From: an uncultured Collinsella sp.
GTDB lineage: Bacteria > Actinomycetota > Coriobacteriia > Coriobacteriales > Coriobacteriaceae
Length of the DNA: 64,000 nucleotides
Direction: 5' to 3'
NCBI GenBank assembly: GCA_959601045.1
Contig: CAUGNZ010000003.1
Location: forward strand, 1 to 64,000
Shown here: positions 52,721 to 62,604 of the stretch, piece after piece
How positions within the stretch are numbered: the stretch's first letter is position 1
Layout: each line of letters begins with the position of its first letter
Translations under genes and position numbers: made by a program
Notes under the pieces: model-generated
The model's input: the letters and a program-made list of their open reading frames with translations, nothing else
Told to the model about the DNA's origin: nothing
Databases searched by the model: none

Positions 52721-53602
52721 ATGCAAAAGTTGCTAGAACTTAAAGGTGTATCGCGCCGCGTGAGCGACCGCTTTTCACTGCGCGACGTCACGCTTGCCGT
52801 GGAGCCCGGCCAGATCGTTGGCTTTGTGGGCGCAAATGGCGCCGGCAAGACGACGACCATTCGCGCCGCGCTTGGGCTTATAAAGCCCGATGCCGGCGAG
52901 GTGCATCTGCTTGGACAGCGCTGCGACGCCAACGCGCCCGACGAGACGCAGCGCCACCTGCGCTCCCGCATCGGGCTTGTCCTGGACACGTGTCCCTTCC
53001 CCTCCACGCTCAAGGTGGGCCAGGTCGAGAAGCTCGTAGGCCCGGCATACCCCACGTGGAGCTGCGAAACGTTCGCCGGATTCATCGACCGATTTGGCCT
53101 CGATCCCAAGACGAAGGTCAAGGACCTCTCCCGCGGCATGGGCATGAAGCTGCAGCTCGCCTGTGCGCTCAGCCACAATGCCAAGCTGCTCGTTTTGGAC
53201 GAAGCCACCGCGGGCCTCGATCCCATGGCGCGCGAGGAACTGCTCGACGAGTTGCTTGCCTTTGTCGCCGACGGCCAGCACAGCGTGCTGCTCTCGAGCC
53301 ACATTACATCCGACCTCGATCGCACTGCCGACCGCGTCATCTGCATCGATAACGGCTCGATTGTGTTTGACCTGCCGCGCGAGGACATTACCGACCGAGC
53401 CGGCATCGCCCACTGCACCCAAGCACAGGCGTCCGAGCTCATGGCTTGCGTCGAAGGCGCCCGTGCCGCCCACCACGCCTATAGCGTGGACGTGCTCGTG
53501 CCCAACCGTCGCGATACGCTCGAGGCCTTTCCCGAGATTCCCTGCGATCGGGCAACCATTGATGACTATCTTCGCCTCATACTGAAAGGGGCTTCGAAAT
53601 GA
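52721..53602 (+). CDS. ABC transporter ATPase (YtrB-like)
   Basis: The 293-residue ATPase has Walker A GANGAGKTT (residues about 38-46), signature LSRGM (the usual SGG replaced by SRG, common in this type), Walker B LLVLDEAT, and the switch His in SSHI. A C-terminal extension (about 215-293) may contact the permease. ATG 52721 follows AAGAAAGG. It overlaps the permease gene by ATGA, so they are co-translated. It may export antimicrobial peptides or other amphiphiles, as in related YtrA systems; the substrate is unproven. Confidence 0.88.
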   Translation: MQKLLELKGVSRRVSDRFSLRDVTLAVEPGQIVGFVGANGAGKTTTIRAALGLIKPDAGEVHLLGQRCDANAPDETQRHLRSRIGLVLDTCPFPSTLKVGQVEKLVGPAYPTWSCETFAGFIDRFGLDPKTKVKDLSRGMGMKLQLACALSHNAKLLVLDEATAGLDPMAREELLDELLAFVADGQHSVLLSSHITSDLDRTADRVICIDNGSIVFDLPREDITDRAGIAHCTQAQASELMACVEGARAAHHAYSVDVLVPNRRDTLEAFPEIPCDRATIDDYLRLILKGASK

Positions 53603-54297
53603 AACGCGCCTTTATGTCTGAGCTCGCCATCGTCCGCACGCTTGTCCCGAGCATCGCGGGCGTCGGCCTGTTCATCTTCGTCGTACTGACCCTCGCCAAC
53701 GCATCGGATGGCGATGCCAGTATGAGCGCCGGCGCCTGCGCGGTCAGTGCCATGTCGCCCATCGTGGTCATGAACTCGCTGGCCGGCTACGACAATCAAA
53801 ACGGATGGGAGCGCTATCGGGCAACGCTGCCCCTCTCGCGCAAAGACATCATCTGCGCACGTTACCTCTGCATTGTTGCCTTCTCGGCCATCATGGCGTG
53901 CGCGACCGTGCTTTTGAGCACCATCACTCTTCCGTTCTTCGATCACACGGGCATGCCCTCGACGGGACAGATCGTCTTTGAGACCACAATAGCCTCCGCC
54001 GCATCGATGCTCATCTCCCTCATGATGGTGTTTCTGGCACAGCCGCTGTTCTTTCGATTTGGACACATGGAGGCGCTGCGCCTTTCCGTCGGCCTGTTTG
54101 CCCTGCTCGGATGCCTTGCCATGGCCACGCTGAGCTCCTCCAACCCCATCAGCAACTGGCTCATGTCGATTGCTGGGGCGAATCCCGATCCTGCCGTCCT
54201 CGGCTGCCTGTGCGCAGGAATTGCCGTACTGGCCCTCGCGCTATGTGCAATCAGCTGCACCGTCAGCACCAAGGTCTATCGAGTACGCGATTTGTAG
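53599..54297 (+). CDS. ABC-2 type permease partner
   Basis: The 232-residue membrane protein has six hydrophobic helices. GYDNQNGWERYRATLPLSRKDIICARYL after the second helix is the cytoplasmic coupling region typical of ABC-2 permeases of YtrA-controlled operons. It forms the membrane channel with the ATPase encoded just upstream (overlapping ATGA). No further permease follows, so the transporter is probably a homodimer. Confidence 0.82.
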   Translation: MKRAFMSELAIVRTLVPSIAGVGLFIFVVLTLANASDGDASMSAGACAVSAMSPIVVMNSLAGYDNQNGWERYRATLPLSRKDIICARYLCIVAFSAIMACATVLLSTITLPFFDHTGMPSTGQIVFETTIASAASMLISLMMVFLAQPLFFRFGHMEALRLSVGLFALLGCLAMATLSSSNPISNWLMSIAGANPDPAVLGCLCAGIAVLALALCAISCTVSTKVYRVRDL

Positions 54298-54392
54298 CCA
54301 CACGAAACTTGACCCACGTAGGCCACAATCGGTCGCAATCGCCCATCCGCAAATCCATGGCAAACGGCATGTCCCCGGCGTGCGCCACCGTA

Positions 54393-55697
54393 CTACTTGC
54401 GCAGCGGCTTGGGCAGCGGAATGCCCGCTGCGATGACTGCGGCGATGATCATGCAGACGATACCCTTGAGCGGGAAACACATGAGCAGCAGGCCCACGAC
54501 CATGACCGGCTGACGCATGACCGCACCCATCGTCGATGCCGTGCAGACGGCGACGCAAAAGACCGGATCGGCCCCGGTAAGGATAGCGAAGCCGTAGCCC
54601 AGGCTCACGCCCGAGAAGATAACGGGGAAGAAGTGACCGCCGCGCCAGCCCAGGTTGATGAGGGCGGGCGTCAGCATGGCCTTGATAAGACCAGTTGCAA
54701 TGAGCACACCGGCGGGAATGGTCATATAGGTCTCCATGAGCACGTCGGCCTGCGTCTCGCCAGCAAACATGGTGTAGGGCAGGACCGTGCCGCAGATAGC
54801 GAGCGCCAAACCGGCCAGCATGGCCTTGGCAACAGGGCGCTCCCCTATGGCGTGGGCCAACGCCTCGCTTGCGTGCTCCGAGACAAAGTACAGCCAGCCA
54901 CAGACCGTACCGATGAGCGCCAGGGGAATAAGCCAGGCGAGCTCGAGGTTGCCCACCTGGGCGGCCTCGAACCTCGGCATGCCCATACCGCCGCCCATAA
55001 GCTGGCCGAGCAACAGATAGGTGCCCAGGCCGCCGGCAATCGCGATGCCGTAGACCACGGTCTTTTGCGCCTTGGGCAGCTTGATGGTGATTTCATCGGA
55101 TTCGGAGCCCTGATCGTCGTCGGCTCCCTGGCCGTCGGCGCTACCGGCGAGCGGCGCCACAAAGCCAAACACGGGCGCGGTAAAGAGCGCCGTCAGGGCA
55201 GCCTGGGTGCCCAGCAGCGTGAGCTCCCTAAACTCGGCGCCAAAGCGACGCATGCGGTCGCCGACCCAGCTGCACAGACCCGCGATAACTCCGGTCAGGC
55301 CGGCCTCCGGTCCAATACTTCCGCCAAACAGCAGCGGCAGCAATGCCGCAAGCGAAAGCTTGCCGAGGTTGTCGTACGGGTAGCGACCGTCTTGTTTAAC
55401 CTTGGCCATCACCTGGTTGAGGTCATCGGTCTTGGTGCCCGTAATCTTTTCGTACAGACCGATCAGCAGGCCGCCCAGCAAGCAGACAAAAAACGGGTAC
55501 GGCAGAAAACCGAACGGGCCGCTCGCGAGCTCAGGCGAAGCGACGCCCAGCACGTGCGGAATCTCGGTCCATAGATAGTCGACACCGTGCTCCATCGCAA
55601 AAAAGAACAGCCAGACCGCGGCGCCTGCGAACGCACCGGTCACGGCAACGCTAACTAAAAACAGCGCACGGTTTTTGGGTTTTGCAAGACTATCCAT
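54393..55697 (-). CDS. ClC-family chloride channel/antiporter
   Basis: The 434-residue membrane protein has the ClC filter segments GGSIGPE (with the gating Glu) and GWRGGHFFP. About 12-14 helices are separated by an unusual acidic cytoplasmic loop (about 185-200, ADGQGADDDQGSESDE). It probably exchanges Cl- for protons; fluoride specificity is not suggested by the filter, and no fluoride riboswitch was recognised. GGGAGGT precedes the ATG. Confidence 0.85.
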   Translation of the reverse strand: MDSLAKPKNRALFLVSVAVTGAFAGAAVWLFFFAMEHGVDYLWTEIPHVLGVASPELASGPFGFLPYPFFVCLLGGLLIGLYEKITGTKTDDLNQVMAKVKQDGRYPYDNLGKLSLAALLPLLFGGSIGPEAGLTGVIAGLCSWVGDRMRRFGAEFRELTLLGTQAALTALFTAPVFGFVAPLAGSADGQGADDDQGSESDEITIKLPKAQKTVVYGIAIAGGLGTYLLLGQLMGGGMGMPRFEAAQVGNLELAWLIPLALIGTVCGWLYFVSEHASEALAHAIGERPVAKAMLAGLALAICGTVLPYTMFAGETQADVLMETYMTIPAGVLIATGLIKAMLTPALINLGWRGGHFFPVIFSGVSLGYGFAILTGADPVFCVAVCTASTMGAVMRQPVMVVGLLLMCFPLKGIVCMIIAAVIAAGIPLPKPLRK

Positions 55698-55822
55698 CGG
55701 GACCTCCCGTGGTCAAATTCGGCAAAGATACGTTTTATTGTAGAGCGAGCGTTACCCGAACGAGCCAACCGTCTGCGCCGCAAACGGCACCATTGGGAGT
55801 CATAGTGGGGCAGGCTCAAGAC

Positions 55823-56356
55823 TTATCCGTTGATAATCGAGGCAATCTCGCGCAAATCGTCGGCAAAGTAGATGCCGTGCTGGCGCCTCGGGCTCGAAAG
55901 CCCTTTATCAATCATGTGCTCGAGCAACGCCTTAAGATCGTTGTAGTAGCCCCCAAGGTTGTACAGAATGCACGGCGCATCGAGATGCCCCAACGACACG
56001 GCGGACATGACCTCGGCAATCTCCTCGAGCGTACCCGTCCCACCGGGAAAGGCGATGAACGCGTCACCGAGCTCAATCATCTTGGCCTTGCGTTCGGCCA
56101 TGTCACTCGTCACGATGAGGTCGTCGATACCGTCATGTTGAAACTCGGCCTCGATAAAAAAGCTCGGTTCAACACCCGTCACGTGTCCACCTGCCTCGAG
56201 TACGCTATCGGCGAGCGCACCCATCAGACCCGACTTGGACCCGCCGTATACCAACGCGTGTCCGTTAGCGCCGATCCAGTCGCCCAGCTCCTGCACCGCG
56301 GGCAGAAACGCCGGGTCATTGCCGACGCTGGCACCCAGGTATACCGTGATATTCAT
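55823..56356 (-). CDS. LOG-family (TIGR00730) nucleotide phosphoribohydrolase
   Basis: The 177-residue Rossmann-like protein has LVYGGSKSGLMGALADS (phosphate loop) and the family signature PGGTGTLEE. Relatives release a base from nucleoside 5'-monophosphates (cytokinin-activating LOG proteins, E. coli PpnN relatives). In bacteria the role is nucleotide turnover. It stands between the ClC gene and a potassium channel gene, all on the minus strand. Confidence 0.87.
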   Translation of the reverse strand: MNITVYLGASVGNDPAFLPAVQELGDWIGANGHALVYGGSKSGLMGALADSVLEAGGHVTGVEPSFFIEAEFQHDGIDDLIVTSDMAERKAKMIELGDAFIAFPGGTGTLEEIAEVMSAVSLGHLDAPCILYNLGGYYNDLKALLEHMIDKGLSSPRRQHGIYFADDLREIASIING

Positions 56357-56392
56357 ATTCAGTCCCCCTCGTCGTGACGCGCGGCGCCCGTT

Positions 56393-56818
56393 CTAGCGTT
56401 GGCGTCGGCGATATTCGCGCACACGGCGCGATAGGTCGGCAAGCTCGTCACGATCGAGCTCTTCCAAATGCTCCAGATCATCCATAAAGCGCGCCATGGT
56501 GTCCTTTTGGCGCATCTTGATGAGCGTGTTGCAGTAGTTCACCGCCACGCCCGTGAGCATGGCGATGTAGAAGATGCTGATGACGCTCAAAACGACGGTG
56601 ATAGCGCGGGCAACCGGCTTCTCGGCCGGGATATCACCGAAGCCGATCGTCGATACGGTCTCAAAGCTAAACCAGAGGCCGTCGCCAAACGTAAGGGTCG
56701 TGGGCTCGGACAGCCAGACGGCCGTTGAGCACAGCAGATAGAAGACGAGAAACAGGCCCGTGATGCGTGCAAAGCCAGCCTGGCGCAACACGTCGGCAAG
56801 CGTCCTCAACTTGTTCAT
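56393..56818 (-). CDS. two-helix potassium channel
   Basis: The 141-residue protein has a first helix (about 18-38), pore helix and selectivity filter TIGFGD (about 62-67), and a second helix (about 75-97). A charged cytoplasmic tail predicted as a helix/coiled coil follows. There is no RCK domain. A tetramer would form a K+-selective pore. It is 36 bp upstream of the LOG gene and may be cotranscribed with it. Confidence 0.87.
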   Translation of the reverse strand: MNKLRTLADVLRQAGFARITGLFLVFYLLCSTAVWLSEPTTLTFGDGLWFSFETVSTIGFGDIPAEKPVARAITVVLSVISIFYIAMLTGVAVNYCNTLIKMRQKDTMARFMDDLEHLEELDRDELADLSRRVREYRRRQR

Positions 56819-56869
56819 CGCGACCCCTTTTCCAGACGCCCAATCACATTCGCTCGTTATTGTCCCACA

Positions 56870-56929
56870 CCCGGCAGTTGGGGACGTTCCCTTTCTGCCG
56901 GCAGAAAGGGACTGTCCCCAACTGCCGGG
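56870..56929. repeat. family-C 60-bp near-perfect palindrome
   Basis: CCCGGCAGTTGGGGAC... and ...GTCCCCAACTGCCGGG are mirror arms meeting at CTGCCGGCAG, with only one or two mismatches near GACGTTCCC/GGGACTGTC. A degenerate relative is at 44599-44650. It lies between the divergent K+ channel and hybrid kinase genes. Confidence 0.88.
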
Positions 56930-57015
56930 AGTGACCGTTTAGCGGTGCGGCGGCTGAATGGGCAGGCTGAGCTGGTATCCTTATGCGAAACTGTCTCAAC
57001 TCGATAGGATTTCAT

Positions 57016-59820
57016 GTGAAACCTTCCGCCGTCCTTCGCTTGGCTCTATATCGCACCCTGGCCGTCGCGCTTGCCGCGCTCGCCATACTGAGCGCCGTCA
57101 TGCCCGCCCCCGCCTTTGCCGCCGACTCCGACCAGCAGGTCAAGACGGTCCGCGTTGGCTGGCTCGTCAACAACAAAGGCTTCCAGGAAGGCATGCCGGG
57201 CGAGCGACTCTCGGGGTGGGGCTACGAGTACCTCCAGACCCTCTCGTATTACACAAAGGGCTGGCAATACGAATACGTTAGCGGCACCTTCTCCGAGCTT
57301 ATGGACATGCTCGAAGCAGGCGAAATCGACCTCATGCCCAACATCTCGTATTCAGCAGAGCGCGAGCAGAAGCTGCTCTTTTCCTCGAACCCCGAGGGCA
57401 CCGAGCGCTACTACATCTACGCCAGGCCCGACCGCGACGATCTGGCCAAGGGCGACCCCCAGGCGCTCCAAGGCCTCACCATCGGCTGCAACTCTGGCGT
57501 TATGCAAACTATCGTCGGCCAGCAGTGGCTCGCCGACGAAGGCGTCACCTGCACCTATAAAGAAATCGACACCGGCAGTGCCCTCTTTGAGGCGCTTGCA
57601 GACGGCGAGGTCGACGCCGTCATCATGAACGATACCATTTCGTCGCCCGATGCGTCACCCATGTTCTACGTAGGCTCGAGCGACTACTATTTTGCCGTTC
57701 CCAAAAGCCGCCCCGATCTGATGAACGACATCAACGCCGCCATGACGACCATCGCCCGCGATAACCCGCGCTATAACGAGGAAGTCAAATCGAGTTACTC
57801 GACCCAAAACAGTGGCTCGTCATCGCTCACCGGTACCGAGACCACCTGGCTCAAAGAAAACGGCAATACCATCACGCTCGGCTATCTTAAAAACCAACTT
57901 CCCTACTGTACGCAAAATGACGACGGCGAGATGGAAGGGTCGCTCGCCTCGCTTGCAACGACGTTGCACGACAAGTTTGGCATTACGGTCAAAACAATCG
58001 CACTCTCGAACAACAAGCAAATGATCAAAGCCCTTTCCAACGGAACCATCGATGTCGCCCTGCCGTTGTTTCGCGACTACTGGCTCGCCGAGCAGACAGG
58101 GGTCATCCAGTCAAACTCGATGGGAACGGTTTCGCTGACCGCCATTCACAGTGGCAAAAACCTGAACAGAGACCTTAAGAACATCGCTTGTACAAAGAGC
58201 ACAATCGTTAACCGTTTTGAGCTCGAAAGTCTCTTTCCGAACGCAACGGTAACCGAGTATTCGAATGACGGCGAGGTGCTCAAAGCCCTCAATGAGGGGA
58301 AGGCACGTTGCATCATTGTCCCCAGCACGCGCCTGGAAACTCTCCGCGACATCTACGACATCGAGGATTTCGAAACACAGGAACTCACCAACACGGCGCA
58401 ACTATCGTGTTTAATTTCGCGCGGCAAGCCCGAGCTGCTGGGAATCATCAATAAGGGCATCGTCAATGCAGGTGAATCGCTCTCTGCAAACAGCTATTTC
58501 CCCACATCGTACTCGGCGCAAGAATCGGATGCGTTCCGACTTCTCTACCGCAACCGCATCGTCATTGCGGCAGTCGTCATCTGCATTTTGCTCACCGGCA
58601 TCGTCATCCTTGTCTGGTCGCTTTACCGCGCACAGGAGGAACGGCAGAAAGCCGATGCCGCCAACACCGCCAAAACCGCTTTCCTCACGCGCATGAGCCA
58701 CGACATCCGCACGCCGCTCAACGGCATCCTGGGCCTTATCGAAATTGAGGAATTGAGAGAAGGCGACATGCAGGTCGCCCGCGAAAGCCGCGCCAAGGCG
58801 CGCGTTGCCGCCAATCACCTGCTCTCGCTAATCAACGATATCCTCGAGATGGGCAGGATCGAGGAGTGCAAAGTGACGCTCGAGCACGAATCATTCAACC
58901 TTAAAGAGCTGTGCGACAATGCGCTCGTACTGTGCAAGCTCCGCGCATCGGACCGCGGCATAACCATGCTCGACACCAGCGAGCCCTACGCTGTCGACCA
59001 ATATATGATCGGCAGCCCCACCCATATTCGGCAGATCCTTGTCAACCTGCTCGACAACAGCATCAAGTACAACAAGCACGGAGGCACCGTCACGTTCTCA
59101 TCGACCATCAAACCGGTCGACGACGAGCACGCCGTGTTTTGCTTTAGCGTCTCGGATACCGGCATTGGTATGACGCCCGAGTTTTTGACGCACATTTACG
59201 AGCCGTTTGCCCAGGAAGGCGACGATGCGCGCAGCAAGTTCCAAGGAACCGGCATTGGCATGTCTATCGTCAAATCGCTCATCGATATGATGGGCGGCAC
59301 GATTGAGATTTCGAGTGAGGTTGGCGCGGGAAGCACGTTCAACGTCCAGATACCGCTCGATATCGACAAGAACCCTCAGGCAAAAGAACGTGCGTCCAAG
59401 CAGACATACAGTTGCTCGCTTGCCGGCATGAACGTCCTTTTGGCAGAAGACAACGAGCTCAATGCCGAAATTGCCCAGGCTCTACTCGAAAGCGAAGGCA
59501 TCGTCGTAACGCGCGCCGCCGACGGCAACAAAGCAGTCGACCTATACGTTAGTCGTCCCGCCGGCAGCTTCGATGCGATCCTGATGGACATCATGATGCC
59601 GGGCATGGATGGCTACGAGGCAACCCGCGCGATTCGTCTGAGCGAAAAGGCCGATGCAGCCGACATCCCCATCATCGCGCTCACTGCCAACGCCTTCAAC
59701 GAGGACGCCAAGGCGGCACACGATGCCGGTATGAACGCCCATCTGCCCAAACCGCTCGACTTTAACAAGCTCAAAATCATACTCGCCCGCATCAAGAAAA
59801 ACGGAACTGTTTCGCTATAG
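57016..59820 (+). CDS. hybrid histidine kinase with two solute-binding sensor domains
   Basis: The 934-residue protein has a signal peptide (cleavage near AFAA), then two family-3 solute-binding domains in tandem (about 40-265 and 280-500). A membrane helix (about 514-535), HisKA with His562 (MSHDIRTPLNG), an HATPase domain (NLLDNSIKYN, DTGIGM, GTGIGMSI) and a receiver domain with Asp858 (LMDIMMPGMDG) follow. It should bind a small molecule outside the cell and phosphorylate itself. No HPt domain or output regulator is adjacent. GTG 57016 has AGGA 6 bases upstream; the ATG 33 bases earlier has no site. Confidence 0.87.
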   Translation: MKPSAVLRLALYRTLAVALAALAILSAVMPAPAFAADSDQQVKTVRVGWLVNNKGFQEGMPGERLSGWGYEYLQTLSYYTKGWQYEYVSGTFSELMDMLEAGEIDLMPNISYSAEREQKLLFSSNPEGTERYYIYARPDRDDLAKGDPQALQGLTIGCNSGVMQTIVGQQWLADEGVTCTYKEIDTGSALFEALADGEVDAVIMNDTISSPDASPMFYVGSSDYYFAVPKSRPDLMNDINAAMTTIARDNPRYNEEVKSSYSTQNSGSSSLTGTETTWLKENGNTITLGYLKNQLPYCTQNDDGEMEGSLASLATTLHDKFGITVKTIALSNNKQMIKALSNGTIDVALPLFRDYWLAEQTGVIQSNSMGTVSLTAIHSGKNLNRDLKNIACTKSTIVNRFELESLFPNATVTEYSNDGEVLKALNEGKARCIIVPSTRLETLRDIYDIEDFETQELTNTAQLSCLISRGKPELLGIINKGIVNAGESLSANSYFPTSYSAQESDAFRLLYRNRIVIAAVVICILLTGIVILVWSLYRAQEERQKADAANTAKTAFLTRMSHDIRTPLNGILGLIEIEELREGDMQVARESRAKARVAANHLLSLINDILEMGRIEECKVTLEHESFNLKELCDNALVLCKLRASDRGITMLDTSEPYAVDQYMIGSPTHIRQILVNLLDNSIKYNKHGGTVTFSSTIKPVDDEHAVFCFSVSDTGIGMTPEFLTHIYEPFAQEGDDARSKFQGTGIGMSIVKSLIDMMGGTIEISSEVGAGSTFNVQIPLDIDKNPQAKERASKQTYSCSLAGMNVLLAEDNELNAEIAQALLESEGIVVTRAADGNKAVDLYVSRPAGSFDAILMDIMMPGMDGYEATRAIRLSEKADAADIPIIALTANAFNEDAKAAHDAGMNAHLPKPLDFNKLKIILARIKKNGTVSL

Positions 59821-59862
59821 TTTGCGTTTAACCGCCATGCACAGCCAGAAAGGAAGCCAACG

Positions 59863-60342
59863 ATGTTTAGGCCCTTACGTCGAAAGAAACGCGCCATCAC
59901 TGACGAGGAAGCGCGCGAGTTGCTCGCCACCTGTAAGCGCGGCGTCTTTGCCGTCAACGGCGATGATGGCTACCCCTATGCCATTCCCGTCAACTACTTC
60001 TTTGACGCCGAGCACGACAAGATTTATTTCCATGGTGCCAAGGCTGGCCACAAGGTCGATTCACTCAGGCGTGATGATAAAGTCCGCTTTACCGTTTACG
60101 GCAACGAGTGGTACAAGGACGATGACTGGGCTCCCTATGTTATGAGCACCGTGGTCTTTGGTCGTTGCCGTCTGGTAGATGAGACACCTGCGTTTATCGA
60201 GGACAAAGTCCGCCAGCTCGCGCTTAAGTACTACCCCTCTGCCGAAGAAGTCGAGGAAGAAATCGCCAAAGACATCAAGGGCGTCCAACTCTACGAGATT
60301 TCGATTGAGCATCTTTGCGGCAAGCAGATCCATGAAAAGTAA
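59863..60342 (+). CDS. pyridoxamine 5'-phosphate oxidase-like flavoprotein, NimA type
   Basis: The 159-residue protein of the split-barrel FMN-binding family has CKRGVFAVNGDDGYPYAIPVNYFFD, IYFHGAKAGHKVDSLRRDDKVRFTV and a C-terminal IEHLCGKQI, the NimA-like pattern. NimA proteins can reduce 5-nitroimidazoles, but many relatives have other or unknown roles. The ribosome site AGGAAG is 6 bases upstream. It stands between two sensor-kinase loci and ends at a shared terminator. Confidence 0.85.
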   Translation: MFRPLRRKKRAITDEEARELLATCKRGVFAVNGDDGYPYAIPVNYFFDAEHDKIYFHGAKAGHKVDSLRRDDKVRFTVYGNEWYKDDDWAPYVMSTVVFGRCRLVDETPAFIEDKVRQLALKYYPSAEEVEEEIAKDIKGVQLYEISIEHLCGKQIHEK

Positions 60343-60368
60343 GCCCAAAAACAGGTCCTGCAAATAGC

Positions 60369-60410
60369 AAAATGGCTCGGTTCCAACCAGTATTGGAACC
60401 GAGCCATTTG
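60369..60410. terminator. bidirectional terminator
   Basis: AAATGGCTCGGTTCCAA pairs perfectly with TTGGAACCGAGCCATTT around a 6-base loop, between convergent genes. Confidence 0.92.
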
Positions 60411-60411
60411 T

Positions 60412-62604
60412 TTATGAAGCGTCGGCGGCTATGTGCGCAAGCGCCTCAACGAGATCCTGAGAACTCACGGGTTTGCTCAGATGCGCGTTCATGCCCGCCT
60501 CGCGCGAAAGCCTACGGTCGTCGGCAAAGGCATTGGCGCTCACGGCGATAATCGGCGTGGTCGCGGCGTCCTCGCGATCGAGCGCTCGAATCTGACGCGT
60601 GGCCTCAAGGCCATCGATGCCGGGCATCATGATGTCCATCAATACCACGTCGTACTCGTGCGGCGCGCTCGCGGCAAACGTCTCGACGGCAGACTCGCCA
60701 TCTTTAACATGTGTCACGACGGCACCGGCGCGGTCGAGCGTAAACTGTGCGATCTCGGCATTCAGGTCGTTATCCTCTACGAGCAAAACACGCAGGCCCT
60801 GGATCACGTCGCTGTCGCCTGCATCCACGCGAACTGCCTGGGGAATCTCGGAACTCTTGCACTTCTCAAACGGCAGGCAAATGGTAAACGTCGTCCCCCG
60901 CCCCAAGGCGCTCGTAAAGCTCATGGTTCCGCCCATAAGCTCGACCAACTGTTTGGCAATAGACGCGCCCAGGCCAGTTCCCGATGAAGCGCCTTCCACC
61001 TGCTGTTCCTCGCGGCTGAACGGCTCGTAGAGGTGCTGTTGAAACTCCTCGCTCATGCCAATGCCGTTATCGGCGATCGTGTATTCATAGACGGGGACAC
61101 CGTCCACCGGCTCCACCTCGCGGCATGTCAGGCGAACATAGCCGCCCTGGCGGTTGTACTTGACGGCATTACCGGCAATATTGAGCAACAGACGCTTGAG
61201 GTGCGTCACGCTCACCCGGGCATAGGGATGATCAAGAGTCCGTTGGTCGCAGATAATTGTCACCAGGCGCTCCTCGGCTTGGCGCTCCAGAATATCGCAC
61301 ACCTCACGGTTGAGGGCCACCATATCTGTAGGCACGAGATTCAGGTCGACCTGCCCGCTCTCCAAGCGGCTCATATCGAGTGCCTCGTTCGCAAGGTCGA
61401 GCAACAGTCCCGACGCCGTCCAGATCTTTGAGCGGCACTCAGTCTGCTTTTGCAAGTCGTCCGCGTTGGCATTGCCCACCTCGACCATACCGCGAATGCC
61501 GTTGATGGGCGTGCGCAGGTCGTGACTCATGCGACGCAGGAACTCCGTCTTTGCAGAGTTGGCAGACGAAGCTTCGCGCGCCGCTTTTGCCAGTTTGTCG
61601 CCATAGTCGCGCTCCTGCAGCAACAGGTCGGCAAAGCGTTGGCTCTCGGCGCGGCGGCGCACCAACACAACAGTGGCTATAACACCGCCGTAGAGTGCCA
61701 ACACGCTGGCAACAACAGCGGCAACAACCTCAAAGTAACGCTGCGCGGGAGCATAGGTGTACACGTAAAAATCGCGCGCTTTACCAAATGTGCCCAGATA
61801 CCACTCACCGCTGTCGTTAACCAATCTGACCTTACCAGCCAGGCAACGCTCCTTAATGCCGTTGACAACGATGGCATCCGTCGCAGGCAAATCGAACACG
61901 CCTGACACGGCGGGCTCAACAGCGTTGGTCGCAACGACCTTACCGTCGTTTTCGATCACGATATTGCCGCTATCGATGGTCTCATAACCATCGAGCAAGC
62001 TCTGCAACTTGAGCGTATTGCTCGCGACCGCCTTGGCGCTCTGGTGCCTCACCGCGACAACGATGCCCTCACCGTCCCGCCGGGCCACGCAGCCAATGTC
62101 TGCGACCGAATCGTCCGCAAGCGTAATGCGAGCGGTATAGGACTTAAGCGGATGGGCTGCCACCTCCAGCACAGGCGCCTCTTTGAGATTCGCGGCGAGC
62201 GACTCGTAGCCCACGTCATCCTTCGAGGACTCGGACACCAAGTTGCCCGATGCATCCGTTACGATCAGCGCTGTCACATTAAACTGGTCAGCATATTGCT
62301 CCAACGTAGCGTTATCCACCGAGCCGTCGCGCTCCATATCGCGCGCCGCCTCTCCGGCGATCTCCATAACGCGAATCAGGTTTTTGGTCGCATAGGCGCT
62401 GTTGAACGCATCGTAGGAAAGGCTCTGTGTCGCCACGTAATCGACAACGTCGGCAAAGCGCTGCTCGGCCTGAGCTGTCGTGTAGGCGTAGCTCGTCACG
62501 CCGGCAACAATCGAGAGCGCTATCCCCAACAGGACGACGATGAGCCATTCCCGTGCCGAACGATCGCCCCGCTCCTGAGCGGTGTGGTCGGACGCATCAA
62601 TCAT
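60412..62604 (-). CDS. hybrid histidine kinase with extracytoplasmic sensor domain
   Basis: The 730-residue protein has a membrane helix (about 19-41), an extracytoplasmic Cache-like sensor region (about 42-295) and a second helix (about 297-320). HisKA with His361 (MSHDLRTPING), an HATPase domain (NIAGNAVKYN, DNGIGM, GTGLGASI) and a receiver domain with Asp657 (LMDIMMPGIDG) follow. Its ATG overlaps the stop of the solute-binding lipoprotein gene (ATGA), so the two are co-translated and the lipoprotein is probably a sensing partner. No HPt or response regulator is next to it. Confidence 0.87.
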   Translation of the reverse strand: MIDASDHTAQERGDRSAREWLIVVLLGIALSIVAGVTSYAYTTAQAEQRFADVVDYVATQSLSYDAFNSAYATKNLIRVMEIAGEAARDMERDGSVDNATLEQYADQFNVTALIVTDASGNLVSESSKDDVGYESLAANLKEAPVLEVAAHPLKSYTARITLADDSVADIGCVARRDGEGIVVAVRHQSAKAVASNTLKLQSLLDGYETIDSGNIVIENDGKVVATNAVEPAVSGVFDLPATDAIVVNGIKERCLAGKVRLVNDSGEWYLGTFGKARDFYVYTYAPAQRYFEVVAAVVASVLALYGGVIATVVLVRRRAESQRFADLLLQERDYGDKLAKAAREASSANSAKTEFLRRMSHDLRTPINGIRGMVEVGNANADDLQKQTECRSKIWTASGLLLDLANEALDMSRLESGQVDLNLVPTDMVALNREVCDILERQAEERLVTIICDQRTLDHPYARVSVTHLKRLLLNIAGNAVKYNRQGGYVRLTCREVEPVDGVPVYEYTIADNGIGMSEEFQQHLYEPFSREEQQVEGASSGTGLGASIAKQLVELMGGTMSFTSALGRGTTFTICLPFEKCKSSEIPQAVRVDAGDSDVIQGLRVLLVEDNDLNAEIAQFTLDRAGAVVTHVKDGESAVETFAASAPHEYDVVLMDIMMPGIDGLEATRQIRALDREDAATTPIIAVSANAFADDRRLSREAGMNAHLSKPVSSQDLVEALAHIAADAS

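Noticed and set aside
55698..55822. Fluoride riboswitch before the ClC gene
   Set aside because: None of the crcB-motif words are present, and the channel filter is not of the fluoride type.
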